In this document: piece by piece, positions 35,401 to 43,517 of the stretch
How positions within the stretch are numbered: the stretch's first letter is position 1
How the letters are laid out: each line of letters starts with the position of its first letter
Source: Deltaproteobacteria bacterium
Lineage (GTDB): Bacteria > Desulfobacterota > Desulfobacteria > Desulfobacterales > Desulfatirhabdiaceae
Direction: 5' to 3'
DNA length: 64,000 bases
Assembly: GCA_016219185.1 (NCBI GenBank)
Contig: JACRBZ010000073.1
Coordinates: 1 to 64,000, forward strand
The notes under the pieces: model-generated
What the model was told of the DNA's origin: nothing
What the model saw: only the letters and a program-made list of their open reading frames with translations
The model's database searches: none
Made by a program: the position numbers and the translations under genes

Positions 35401-35660
35401 AATACGGACAAGACATTTCCCTGGTGGTAACGGATATGGAAATGCCGCGATTAAACGGATTCGAGTTGGCGGCGGCCATTCGAAAAGATAAACGGTTTTC
35501 ACGCATTCCGATCATTGCGCTGACGACCCTTGCTGATGACAGGGACAGGGAACGGGCAGAGCTTGCCGGTGTCAATGAATATCAGATCAAACTGGATAAG
35601 GAGAGACTACTTGGCAGCATCAGCACGCTGATTCGTCAAAGTGGGGAGCATAACTCTTGA
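32475..35660 (+). CDS. cheA: CheA-type hybrid histidine kinase with receiver domain
   Basis: A 1061-residue kinase. Order: Hpt domain (1-110) with phospho-acceptor His50 in FRTAHSIKGGAG, a linker without an obvious CheY-binding P2 domain, dimerisation helix (LDSLMNLAGELVLSRNQL, near 325), HATPase (N box LNHLIRNAVDHGIE, G boxes DDGAGID and GRGVGMDV), two CheW-like domains (about 560-770 and 790-930) and a C-terminal receiver domain (VVTDMEMPRLNGFE). The CheA-receiver fusion and the downstream diguanylate cyclase resemble WspE of the Wsp system. It would sense through the adjacent chemoreceptor and phosphorylate the response regulators downstream. Confidence 0.93.
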   Translation: MTLSRDDLLKVFVEEATEHLSTIENDFLALEKAGDAMDRALVNKVFRTAHSIKGGAGFIGLGNIKDLSHRMETVLGWIRSGDISPPKYNMSEIVNVLLLASDALKELVANVESSDKMDISLPMEALNSIDIQRLVPEAGSESLITADVDLCAPEAIAPNFAGVFPEMKIPEQDMLQARLEGKHVYILRVDFSDARFQGKVAREIIDEIKDYGTVLLVGTGEKPGILSEPTDLENHPFLFIVFTCVLGPEDASLLLDVSPENLFLAEDNLGLAPESPVKINPEPLPDVMHKEADQPVDREFVQPGVGKESLSDTSPTSVRVNIHLLDSLMNLAGELVLSRNQLIKSIAGKNHDNTEIVVKRLDLITSDLQKVIMLTRMQPVGSLFNKFPRLVRNLSRELGKEAVLEIEGAEVELDRTLLEAMSDPLNHLIRNAVDHGIETADVRKTSGKGESGKIVLRAFNAAGQVIIEVSDDGAGIDPEKVAMAAVSRGFVSEEQIRIMTQRDKLNLIFLPGFSTARTVSDLSGRGVGMDVVKTNLDNLGGMIDMFSTPGLGTRIKIKLPLTLAIIPCQIVSLENERFAIPQMNLEELLRIPAGRVKERIEWVGDAEVVRLRGKLLPLVRLSEILGIERTYTDPEMRHRKMDRRTALADRRSRKSPMFEDDFEASALSDFHNSAIASPSFYRKDEDRRYRATSALNIAVVFTGQLKYGLIVDAFHDSEEIVVKPLGRHLKACRGYAGATIMGDGKVALILDVNNLSEMAGLFSVSGTRRAIEVARAAEKAIQPCDDRLDLLVFRNAEDEQFALPLNQVLRIEKIRMCDLQSFGSMRAIQYRGGNLPVFSIDEIAGVRPLAVREHLLVIVSRVAGRELGLLAIGPVDSVATEAVADGSALKQPGIMGSIILSGKTTLIVDVLDMIRSLQPEWFPAGNKGLAAIKGQTVLLADDSNFFRSQIKSFIQQEGYQVVDAEDGEAAWRILQKYGQDISLVVTDMEMPRLNGFELAAAIRKDKRFSRIPIIALTTLADDRDRERAELAGVNEYQIKLDKERLLGSISTLIRQSGEHNS

Positions 35661-35703
35661 AAAAGTCCATGGGACTTTCAGGCTATAGATCAAGGAGGGC
35701 TGA

Positions 35704-37794
35704 ATGCGGATGTTTCGAAACATGAAAATGAAGGTCAAATTCATGACGGTGTTTCTGGCTGTGGGAATCATTCCCTTTGCAACCATCGGAATCATTTCAA
35801 GGGTTGTTACCGGCAAGGCTCTGGAAGCGCAGGCGTACCGGCAACTGATCACTGTCAGGGAGATGTTGAAAAAAGAGGTTAAAAACTATTTTGACGGTGC
35901 TGTTGCGGAGATGAAAATTTTTTCCCGCAGCAAGGATGTTGTGCAGCTTTTTAATCTTTTAAGTTATCTGGATACAACAGAATCAAAGCCCGACGGACCC
36001 TTTGATGTGACAACCCCCCAATATCAGCAGATGTCCGAACAGTATGGCGAAAACATCATCAAGTTCTGGAAGGACACGGGGTATGCCGACATCTTTCTGA
36101 TATGCGCCGACCATGGCCATGTCCTGTTTACCTGTTTAAAGGATTCGGACTTGGGGACCAATCTGAGCCAGGGTCCTTATAAAGACAGCGGCCTGGCCAG
36201 GCTCTGGAAAAAAGTCGTTCAGGCAAAAATGCCCGCCATTGTTGATTTTGAACCCTATGCCCCATCCAAAAACAAGCCGGCTGCATTTGCAGGTTACCCC
36301 ATCATGGGTAGTAATGATAAACTGATCGGTGTCATTGCATTTGAACTTTCCACCGAACACATCAACGCCATCATGAATCAGCGGGATGGCCTGGGAAAAA
36401 CAGGAACAGCCTATCTCGTGGGTCGGGATAAGCTGCTTCGGTCCGATTCTCTCGTGAATTCTGAGCATTTTTCAATGAAAGCCTCATTTGCAAACCCGGA
36501 TACCGGAAAGGTGGATACCGAGGCTGTCCGGGAAGCGCTTGCGGGCCGCTCCGGAGAAAAGATAATTCGGGATTATGAAGGCCACATCGTGCTATCGGCG
36601 TATTCACCCCTGAAGATCGATGAGCTGAGCTGGGCCATCCTATCTGAAATTGAAAAAGACGAGGCTTTCGGCGCGATTCATTCATTACAATGGATAATGG
36701 GAACAGCAGGTGTCATGGGAACCGTGGTCATTGTTTTCGTGGCATATCTGATTACCCGATCCATTGCCTATCCCATCAGAAAGAGCACCAAGTTTGCCAA
36801 ACGCATATCGGAAGGTGATTTTACGGAACTGCTGGATCTGGACCAGGAAGATGAGACCGGAGTTCTCTCAAAGGCTCTGAATCTCATGGTAATCAACCTC
36901 AGAGGCATGATCGGCCAGATTGTAGAGGGCGTGGAGACGCTATCAGCCTCTTCGACCGAACTCTCCGCCATATCCAGGCAGATGTCAAAAAATGCCGGTC
37001 AGACGTATGATCTGTCCGGAAATGTTGCTGCCGCATCCGAGGAAATGAGTGCCAACATGTCATCCGTGGCTGCCGCAACAGAGCAGACATCCAGCAACGT
37101 CGATATGGTTGCCGCGGCTGCCGAGGAAATGACGGCAACGATCAATGAGATTTCCAGGAACGCGGAAAAAGCCAGAAATATCACCAATCGTGCTGTTTCC
37201 GATGCCCAGGGCGCATCCAAAACAGTTGATGAACTCGGAACAGCCGCTCGAGAAATCGGAAAAGTGACTGAAGTCATTGCCGATATTTCGGATCAAACCA
37301 ATCTTTTGGCTTTAAACGCCACCATCGAGGCTGCGCGGGCAGGGGATGCCGGAAGAGGATTTGCGGTTGTGGCCAATGAAATTAAGGAACTGGCCAGGCA
37401 GACAGCCCGGGCTACCGATGAAATCAAAACGCGAATCGAAGGAATTCAGAATTCCGCATCCGGTACGGTAGCCCAAATCCAGCAGATTTCAAAGGTGATC
37501 CATGAGATTGACGAAATCGTTTCCTCCATTGCAACGGCTGTGGAAGAGCAATCCATTACCACCAGTGATATTGCCGGCAATGTTGCCCAGGCGGCCCGGG
37601 GATTACACGAAGTTACCCAGAATGTGGCTCAGAGTTCGATGGTGGCCCTGAGTATTGCCAGAGAGATATCCGGTGTCAATCAGGCGGGTGAAGAAATCTC
37701 TTCAAACAGTTCCCAGGTCAGCCTGAGTGCCGACGAGCTCAAGAAACTGGCAAAGAGTTTGAAGGAAATGGTCGAGATATTCAAAATGGGATGA
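35704..37794 (+). CDS. Methyl-accepting chemotaxis protein
   Basis: A 696-residue chemoreceptor with a first membrane span at about residues 12-32, a periplasmic Cache-like sensor domain (33-320), a second span (WIMGTAGVMGTVVIVFVAYL), HAMP and a long signalling coiled coil. The hairpin tip lies around ISDQTNLLALNATIEAARAG, with methylation helices on both sides. It has no C-terminal pentapeptide for CheR/CheB tethering. The start follows AAGGAGGGCTG. Ligand unknown. Confidence 0.92.
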   Translation: MRMFRNMKMKVKFMTVFLAVGIIPFATIGIISRVVTGKALEAQAYRQLITVREMLKKEVKNYFDGAVAEMKIFSRSKDVVQLFNLLSYLDTTESKPDGPFDVTTPQYQQMSEQYGENIIKFWKDTGYADIFLICADHGHVLFTCLKDSDLGTNLSQGPYKDSGLARLWKKVVQAKMPAIVDFEPYAPSKNKPAAFAGYPIMGSNDKLIGVIAFELSTEHINAIMNQRDGLGKTGTAYLVGRDKLLRSDSLVNSEHFSMKASFANPDTGKVDTEAVREALAGRSGEKIIRDYEGHIVLSAYSPLKIDELSWAILSEIEKDEAFGAIHSLQWIMGTAGVMGTVVIVFVAYLITRSIAYPIRKSTKFAKRISEGDFTELLDLDQEDETGVLSKALNLMVINLRGMIGQIVEGVETLSASSTELSAISRQMSKNAGQTYDLSGNVAAASEEMSANMSSVAAATEQTSSNVDMVAAAAEEMTATINEISRNAEKARNITNRAVSDAQGASKTVDELGTAAREIGKVTEVIADISDQTNLLALNATIEAARAGDAGRGFAVVANEIKELARQTARATDEIKTRIEGIQNSASGTVAQIQQISKVIHEIDEIVSSIATAVEEQSITTSDIAGNVAQAARGLHEVTQNVAQSSMVALSIAREISGVNQAGEEISSNSSQVSLSADELKKLAKSLKEMVEIFKMG

Positions 37795-37795
37795 C

Positions 37796-37929
37796 TTCGT
37801 AAAAATTCCAGCAGGTGGAACACCGGTCGTTGCGCGGCATCCTTCGTCATTGCGGCGTACCCAAAAGTACGGCAGGCGGAACGCCGGTCCTCAGAATTTG
37901 CGTGCCTCGCATCTGGAGCTTTTTACAAA
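37796..37929. repeat. Intergenic inverted-repeat element
   Basis: TTCGTAAAAATTCCAG (37796-37811) is largely complementary to CTGGAGCTTTTTACAAA (37913-37929). A third related segment, TTGAATTTTTACGGGTTC, follows at 37944-37961. The interior has two similar motifs around GGCGGAACGCCGGT and GGTGGAACACCGGT. It looks like a small MITE-like or REP-like repeat inserted between the receptor and cheW. Confidence 0.6.
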
Positions 37930-37976
37930 TTCATCCGAAATTTTGAATTTTTACGGGTTCATCAGGAGAAAGAGAT

Positions 37977-38426
37977 ATGCCGAGCCGTTTCGAAAGATCA
38001 CAGTCCTATGTTGACCTGGCCACATTCAATGTCGGTAATGCGTGCTGCGGAATAAACATCCTGAGGGTTCAGGAGATCAATAAACTGACCGAAGTTACGC
38101 GCGTCCCTCTGGCACCTGATTATGTTAAAGGGATTCTAAACCTTCGGGGGCAGATCATTACAGTGATCGATGTTGGAAAAAGACTGGGCCTGCCATCCGG
38201 CGAAGTGGATGATGCAAGGAAACAGAGAAATATCATCGTCCATTTTGAAAATGAGTCCATCGGCCTTTTGGTGGATAATATCGGCGATGTGTTCAGAGCG
38301 GAAAATGAAAATATCGAAAAGCCGCCTGCGAATGCAGTCGGAATACAAGGGCAATTTTTTGAAGGCGTCTTTAAGACCGAACAACAGCTAATCAGCATTT
38401 TAAACCTGGCCGAAGTGCTTGGGTGA
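37977..38426 (+). CDS. cheW: CheW coupling protein
   Basis: A 149-residue CheW: the N-terminal strand FNVGNACCGINILRVQEINK, VPLAPDYVKGILNLRGQIIT (conserved NLRG) and VIDVGKRLGLP. It bridges the receptor and the CheA-type kinase. The ATG at 37977 follows AGGAGAAAGAG. Its stop overlaps an alternative GTG start for cheB. Confidence 0.93.
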   Translation: MPSRFERSQSYVDLATFNVGNACCGINILRVQEINKLTEVTRVPLAPDYVKGILNLRGQIITVIDVGKRLGLPSGEVDDARKQRNIIVHFENESIGLLVDNIGDVFRAENENIEKPPANAVGIQGQFFEGVFKTEQQLISILNLAEVLG

Positions 38427-38437
38427 TCGGATTGCGT

Positions 38438-39532
38438 ATGTCTGATACCGTGACGCTTAAAGCGCTTATCGTTGATGATAGCGCCATGCACCGAAAGATA
38501 GTTCAGGACGTTCTGGAGACGTTTCCTTATGTTGAAGTTGTCGGAGCGGCCCAGAACGGAAAAATCGCGCTATTAAAAGCAGCTTCGTTGAAACCGGACC
38601 TGTTGACGCTGGATATTGAAATGCCTGAAATGGACGGGCTGGAAGTGCTGGAACGCCTGAGACACGAACTGCCGGAAGCTGTTGCCATTGTGTTCAGCGC
38701 CTTCACCACGGAAGGGGCCAGAATCACATTGCGGGCACTTGAACTCGGCGCCTTTGATTTCATCCCCAAACCCAGTGCCGGGAAACTGGAGGAGAACAGG
38801 GAGCGCTTCAGGTCCGAGATCGAGCCCATGCTGGAAACATTGATTCGATCAAAGAGAATAAAGCCGGTTGCAAAGGAGGCTTCGGTTCTTCTGAAAAAAC
38901 AAATCATCACCGATCCTGGCGCCATGCGTTTGCGGCGGAATTCGGATAAATCCAGAGCGATTGCCATCGGCATTTCAACAGGTGGCCCGGTTGCACTGGC
39001 AAAAATGATCCCCAGCATTCCCGCGGATGTCGGCGTTCCCATATTTATCGTTCAACACATGCCGCCCATGTTTACCGATGCGCTTGCTGCCAAACTCGAT
39101 TCGATGGGCAATGTTTCGGTTAAGGAAGCGGTTGATGGCGAGGTGATTCGAGCCAACACCGTGTATATTGCTCCCGGAGGCAGGCAGATGAAGGTAGGGA
39201 CGCTGGATTCCGGCAGCCAGTTGGTGATTCAGGTGACCGACGACCCCCCTGAAAATAACTGCAAACCCTCTGCGGATTATCTGTTTCGGTCGATTGCGCG
39301 TCATTATGGAAAATATTCGACAGGGGTTATCATGACGGGCATGGGCTATGACGGAACCGAGGGATTGAAACTGATGAAGCAAAACGGAGCCATGATCATT
39401 GCTCAGGATGAATCAACCAGCGCTGTTTATGGCATGCCCAGAAAGCCCGTGGAGATAGGGATCGTGGATGTAATTGCACCACTGGATCTTATGGCCGAGG
39501 AAATCTGCCGGACCGTTCGAGACCGGTTTTAG
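38438..39532 (+). CDS. cheB: CheB chemoreceptor glutamate methylesterase
   Basis: About 364 residues: a receiver domain (ALIVDDSAMHRKI, phospho-acceptor in LTLDIEMPEMDG) and a methylesterase domain with the catalytic triad in GISTGGPVAL (Ser), IVQHMPP (His) and GMGYDGTEG (Asp). It removes methyl groups from receptor glutamates when phosphorylated. ATG 38438 gives a usual CheB N-terminus, although an in-frame GTG at 38423 overlapping the cheW stop is possible. Confidence 0.93.
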   Translation: MSDTVTLKALIVDDSAMHRKIVQDVLETFPYVEVVGAAQNGKIALLKAASLKPDLLTLDIEMPEMDGLEVLERLRHELPEAVAIVFSAFTTEGARITLRALELGAFDFIPKPSAGKLEENRERFRSEIEPMLETLIRSKRIKPVAKEASVLLKKQIITDPGAMRLRRNSDKSRAIAIGISTGGPVALAKMIPSIPADVGVPIFIVQHMPPMFTDALAAKLDSMGNVSVKEAVDGEVIRANTVYIAPGGRQMKVGTLDSGSQLVIQVTDDPPENNCKPSADYLFRSIARHYGKYSTGVIMTGMGYDGTEGLKLMKQNGAMIIAQDESTSAVYGMPRKPVEIGIVDVIAPLDLMAEEICRTVRDRF

Positions 39533-39553
39533 AGTCGGCGATTGTGAAGTGTC

Positions 39554-40396
39554 ATGCTGGAAGTGGATCAGACCGAATTCAGATTGTGGGCAAGATATGT
39601 TTATGATATCTCGGGTATTTCACTGGAGCCGGCCAAATCCTATCTGATTGAATCCAGACTGGGTCCGTTGCTGAATGAATATGCATGCCGGAAATTCAGC
39701 GATCTGTATCAAAAATCCAAAATGGACAGTACCCGCACCATTGAAAAGCGGATCATTGATCAGATTACAACCAATGAGACTTTTTTTTTCAGGGATAACG
39801 CTCCGTTTGAAATGCTGAAATACAAGATATTGCCGGATATCGTGGATCGAAAAACGCAAAATGCGTTTTCAAATTCTCCGATTTCTCTTCGGATCTGGAG
39901 CGCCGGATGCTCCACCGGACAGGAGGTTTACAGTATCGCCATTGCGCTACAAGAAATTCTTGGTGATCTGAATCCGTATAACGTGACGGTTTTGGGGACG
40001 GATATTTCCAGCTTGGCAATTGCGCGGGCCAGTCAGGGGATGTATAGCCGGTTCGAAATGGATCGGGGACTGACTTCCGAACGGATGGAACGCTATTTTG
40101 TTCCTGAAGGCGGGATGTGGAAAGTCAAAGATGAAATTCGGTCCCTGGCAACCTTTAAAAAGATGAACCTGATGCAGCCTTTTCTGGGGCTGGGGAAGTT
40201 TGATATCATATTTTGCAGAAACGTGGCCATCTATTTCATGATGGATGATCGGAAAAAACTGTTTCGCCATATCGAAGATATCCTTGCGGCGGATGGATGT
40301 CTGATCATCGGCTCCACCGAGTCGTTGACGGGAATCGCCCCTCGGTTTGAACCCAAGCGACATCTCAGGTCTGTGTTTTACCAGTTGAAGAAATGA
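39554..40396 (+). CDS. cheR: CheR chemoreceptor methyltransferase
   Basis: A 280-residue S-adenosylmethionine-dependent methyltransferase. It has the N-terminal helical CheR domain (TTNETFFFRDNAPFEML) and the SAM-binding motif RIWSAGCSTGQEVYSIAI, followed by LGTDISSLAIARA and FDIIFCRNVAIYF. It methylates receptor glutamates, counteracting CheB. It starts 21 bases after cheB. Confidence 0.94.
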   Translation: MLEVDQTEFRLWARYVYDISGISLEPAKSYLIESRLGPLLNEYACRKFSDLYQKSKMDSTRTIEKRIIDQITTNETFFFRDNAPFEMLKYKILPDIVDRKTQNAFSNSPISLRIWSAGCSTGQEVYSIAIALQEILGDLNPYNVTVLGTDISSLAIARASQGMYSRFEMDRGLTSERMERYFVPEGGMWKVKDEIRSLATFKKMNLMQPFLGLGKFDIIFCRNVAIYFMMDDRKKLFRHIEDILAADGCLIIGSTESLTGIAPRFEPKRHLRSVFYQLKK

Positions 40397-40427
40397 TGTG
40401 CCGATTCAGGCAGAAGGAATGGTTTAT

Positions 40428-41792
40428 ATGACCGGCTCAGCAAGACGAATACTCGTGGTGGATGACAGCCAGACAATAAGAATGCAGATTCGAGAGGAAC
40501 TGGAGGAAGGGGGATACGAGGTCATTGAAGCTAAAAATGGTCTTGAGGCTCTCATCCAGGCCGCTTCTCCATCCCCCCCGGATTTGATTACGCTTGATAT
40601 TGAAATGCCGAAGATGAACGGTTTCGAAACCTGCCGAAAGCTCAGAGAGGCGCGTTATGCCCGATTTGTTGACAGTGGAGATCATCGGGTGCCCATTATT
40701 TTCATTACCGGTAACGATACGATCGAGGATCGGAAAAAAGGTTTTGAGTTGGGTGCCGTGGACTTTATCGCCAAGCCGTTTCAAAAAGGGGGAGTCCTTG
40801 CCGTTGCAAACAAAATCCTGAATCCGCCCCTGATGCATAAGGGAATTCAAGCCCTTGTCGCAGATGATAACATCGTCGCCAGAAAAATTGCATCATTATG
40901 CCTGAGCCGGGAAGGAATTGAAGTCCATGAGGCCGAGGACGGCAAACAGGCCTGTGAAATCATGCATGCCGTCGGGGCCAAGATGGATATCGTCATCACC
41001 GATCTTGTCATGCCGAATATGGATGGGATGCAGTTGTGCAGGCATATTCGGCAGGATCTCGGCAGGCAGAATATTCCGATCATCGTCTTGACCGCCATGT
41101 CGGATCTTTCCGAGATCCTGGAAGTCTTCAAGGTCGGGGCCTCGGATTATCTCGTCAAACCTTTTGCCAAAGAGGAACTCCTGGCCCGAATCAACGTGCA
41201 CATTGAAAGAAACAAAGTGAACCGGGAACTTCGGGAAACGATCAAACTTTTAAAAGAAGCCAACGAGAAAGTTGAAAAAATGTCCGTCATGGATCCCTTA
41301 ACCGGATGCTATAATCGGGGGTATCTGAATAAACAGATTGAAATAGAAATCAAACGATCCATCCGATATCGCAGACCGCTGGCCATTATTCTTTCGGACA
41401 TCGATCATTTTAAAAAGGTCAATGATTCCTATGGCCACCAGACCGGAGATACGGTTTTGATTCGTTTTGTGGAAATCCTCAAGAACGTTATCAGAAGCGA
41501 TATGGATTGGATCGCACGGTTTGGGGGGGAAGAATTCCTGGTCATACTGCCCGAAACAACCGTATCCAATGCCGGAATCGTTGCGGAAAAACTCAGAAGC
41601 ATGGTATCCCATGAACCGATTTGCTGCGAAGATGTTCAGATAAGCATTACGTCCAGTTTTGGAGTAACCGGAATTGATCCCGTCACGCAACCGATTCTGC
41701 CGTCATTTGAACAGATGCTTAAAGCGGCTGATGAAAATCTCTATCGTGCAAAAAAAGAAGGGCGAAATAAGGTTGTCAGCAGTTTGTTGTGA
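40428..41792 (+). CDS. PleD-like response regulator: two receiver domains and GGDEF
   Basis: A 454-residue protein. Receiver 1 (residues 5-135, ILVVDDSQTIRMQI, LDIEMPKMNGFE), receiver 2 (140-260, ALVADDNIVARKIA, ITDLVMPNMDGMQ), then a diguanylate cyclase domain with intact active site FGGEEF. The RxxD inhibitory site five residues before it is degenerate (SDMD in the aligned position), so c-di-GMP feedback may be weak. As the last gene of the che operon it is the likely output: kinase activity would set c-di-GMP levels. ATG 40428 follows AAGGA, and upstream GTG 40398 is less likely. Confidence 0.92.
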   Translation: MTGSARRILVVDDSQTIRMQIREELEEGGYEVIEAKNGLEALIQAASPSPPDLITLDIEMPKMNGFETCRKLREARYARFVDSGDHRVPIIFITGNDTIEDRKKGFELGAVDFIAKPFQKGGVLAVANKILNPPLMHKGIQALVADDNIVARKIASLCLSREGIEVHEAEDGKQACEIMHAVGAKMDIVITDLVMPNMDGMQLCRHIRQDLGRQNIPIIVLTAMSDLSEILEVFKVGASDYLVKPFAKEELLARINVHIERNKVNRELRETIKLLKEANEKVEKMSVMDPLTGCYNRGYLNKQIEIEIKRSIRYRRPLAIILSDIDHFKKVNDSYGHQTGDTVLIRFVEILKNVIRSDMDWIARFGGEEFLVILPETTVSNAGIVAEKLRSMVSHEPICCEDVQISITSSFGVTGIDPVTQPILPSFEQMLKAADENLYRAKKEGRNKVVSSLL

Positions 41793-42000
41793 TGGCTACA
41801 GGTGTTATTGAGGCGTCTTTGTCAAGAACCTTGCGGGTTTTGGAAGAAATGCAATAAAGATCAAAAGGTTTTTGAATAAAGCTGTTGCATCCCGGCTTTG
41901 GAATCCGGGCCGCTTCCTCCGACAGGCTGTATCCGCTGGAAACAAGTACCTTCAATCCAGGCTGGATCTGGTTCATTAGGATGCTTATCACCAAAACCAT
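41776..42000 (-). pseudogene. Response-regulator receiver-domain fragment
   Basis: The minus strand encodes NQIQPGLKVLVSSGYSLSEE, then AARIPKPGCNSFIQKPFDL, the last third of a receiver domain of the kind ending hybrid histidine kinases (SSGY and the FIQKPF lysine). The upstream two thirds, with the phospho-acceptor aspartate, are missing. It overlaps the end of the diguanylate cyclase gene by 17 bases and is a relic. Confidence 0.7.
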
Positions 42001-42049
42001 AGTGGTATCTGATCTATATGGAAAAGAGCTGCGGATAAATGAAGTCTTC

Positions 42050-43102
42050 TTAGAGAACCCTTATGCCCGCATGCGGGGCCGCCAAAGCCATTCCCACCAG
42101 TTTGGCATGCATGACGCCGGCGGCCCGAAGTGCCTGTACCAGTTGCTGCGCCTGCCCGGCCGACACGGATAAAAGAAGTCCTCCCGAGGTTTGCGGATCG
42201 AAGAGAAGCTCTCTTTGCGAGGATGAGAGATCCGCCTTTACCTCCAGATGCGCCTCGACGAGTTTTCGGTTGGCCGCGTTGCTTCCTGTGGTTTCCCCCT
42301 TGCGGTACATATCCATGGCATTGGCATAGAAGGGCAGATCTGCATAAACGATATCGATCTGCACACTGCTGCCGCGGGCCATCTCCAGCGTATGACCCAA
42401 AATGCCAAAGCCGGTAATGTCCGTGCAGGCATGAATATCATAGGCCAGTGCCACTTGAAGGGCGGTGTGGTTGAGGGCCGCAATATCGGGCAGGATTGCT
42501 TCCAGCTCCGCCCATGGCAGCTTCCTGGCCCGGTTTGCATTGAAAAGGACCCCCGTTCCCAGGGGCTTGGTGAGGATAAGGGCATCTCCGGGGCGAACCC
42601 CCGTGTTGGTCAGGATACGGTCTGGAGAAACGATTCCGGTTACTGCCAAACCGTATTTGGGTTCCTCGTCGTCAACGGAGTGACCGCCGGCCAGAGAAGC
42701 GCCCGCCTCCGTGATTTTTTCGTGGCCTCCGCGAAGAATTTCCCTGAGCATATCGGACCCAAGTTTCTTCATGGGATACATGACCAGATTCAGCGCCGTG
42801 ATGGGGCGTCCTCCCATGGCATAAACATCTGACAGGGAATTGGCTGCGGCGATGCGTCCGAACCAGACGGGATCATCCACCGGCGGTGTAATGAAATCGA
42901 CCGTGGAGATGACCGCGAGTTCATTACTGAGTCTATAGACCGCGGCATCGTCGCTGGACTCAAACCCCACCAGAAGATTGGGGTCCGTGGGCGAGGGAAA
43001 CCCTTGAAGTGCGTCCGACAGAGCCGTCGGACCAATTTTTGCCGCTCAGCCACAAGTCCGTGCCAGCCCGGTGAGTGTCTTTTTTCTGCCAAAGAAATTC
43101 AT
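42050..43102 (-). CDS. selD: Selenide, water dikinase SelD (selenoprotein)
   Basis: A 350-residue enzyme that makes selenophosphate from selenide and ATP. The frame is continuous only if the UGA at 43048-43046 is read as selenocysteine. The N-terminus is then MNFFGRKKTLTGLARTCG-Sec-AAKIGP, with Sec19 and Lys22 at the spacing of the catalytic Cys17/Lys20 pair of E. coli SelD. Downstream motifs include GFESSDDAAVYRL, STVDFITPPVDDP and LAGGHSVDDEEPKYG. ATG 43102 follows AAAGGAAAG. A bacterial SECIS-like hairpin follows the UGA. An automatic call starting at 42970 would miss the active site. Confidence 0.95.
43013..43048 (-). promoter_or_regulatory. Sec UGA codon with bacterial SECIS-like hairpin
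   Basis: On the minus strand UGA (43048-43046) is followed after 20 bases by the apical loop GGCUCU (43025-43020). The loop is closed by a perfect 7-bp stem GUCCGAC (43032-43026) and GUCGGAC (43019-43013). The distance and the GG at the start of the loop fit the bacterial SECIS rule for SelB recruitment. Confidence 0.85.
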
Positions 43103-43181
43103 TTTTCTTTCCTTTAAATTCGCGGCCTGTATTGCCGTCCGCAAACCGGACATAAACATGTCGATTTGCGATGTAAATTTC

Positions 43182-43226
43182 TAAATATATTAGTAAGATA
43201 AATCTGTCAAATTCAATAAAGTTATA
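43182..43226 (-). promoter_or_regulatory. selD promoter with shared motif D
   Basis: On the minus strand TATAAC-TTTA-TTGAATTTG-ACA occupies 43226-43205. TTGACA, 17 bases, TATTTA (43187-43182) is a good promoter aimed at selD, 80 bases before the ATG. Motif identity to the copy at 14391-14412 is 18 of 22. Confidence 0.65.
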
Positions 43227-43517
43227 GTTTTTGACTTATTATTCTTGTTGGTTATCATCCGGAGTATTCCCTGTCCGTGCTTTTTATTAAAGGAGTCATC
43301 GAAAACGGATAGTTACAATTCCCGGTCGAAGAAAGTCATCTTCGAAAAATTTATTGCGGACCGTGTGATCGGGGGCCTGGCGGATCACAACCGAACCCGT
43401 GTTTATGGTCCCGCGTCATGAACATCGCGGGGAGCAAACACTTTAAGATCGCCTTGAAACATGTTATTGATAGTTTAGCTGAATCATGTCATTCTCGGTT
43501 TTAATAGGGAGCAGCTC
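43227..43517. other. Intergenic region between selD and hydrolase
   Basis: No supportable gene. One plus-strand frame (43278-43420) reads as a protein-like sequence, KKVIFEKFIADRVIGGLAD, but lacks an ATG, GTG or TTG at a ribosome site. It may be a gene remnant. Confidence 0.3.

Noticed and set aside
37790..37976. CRISPR-like repeats in the cheW leader
   Set aside because: The repeated pieces are inverted and not regularly spaced, and no cas genes are present.
43278..43420. Possible short protein upstream of the hydrolase
   Set aside because: The frame lacks a start codon near a ribosome site and is not recognisable, so it is listed only as a note in the intergenic entry.
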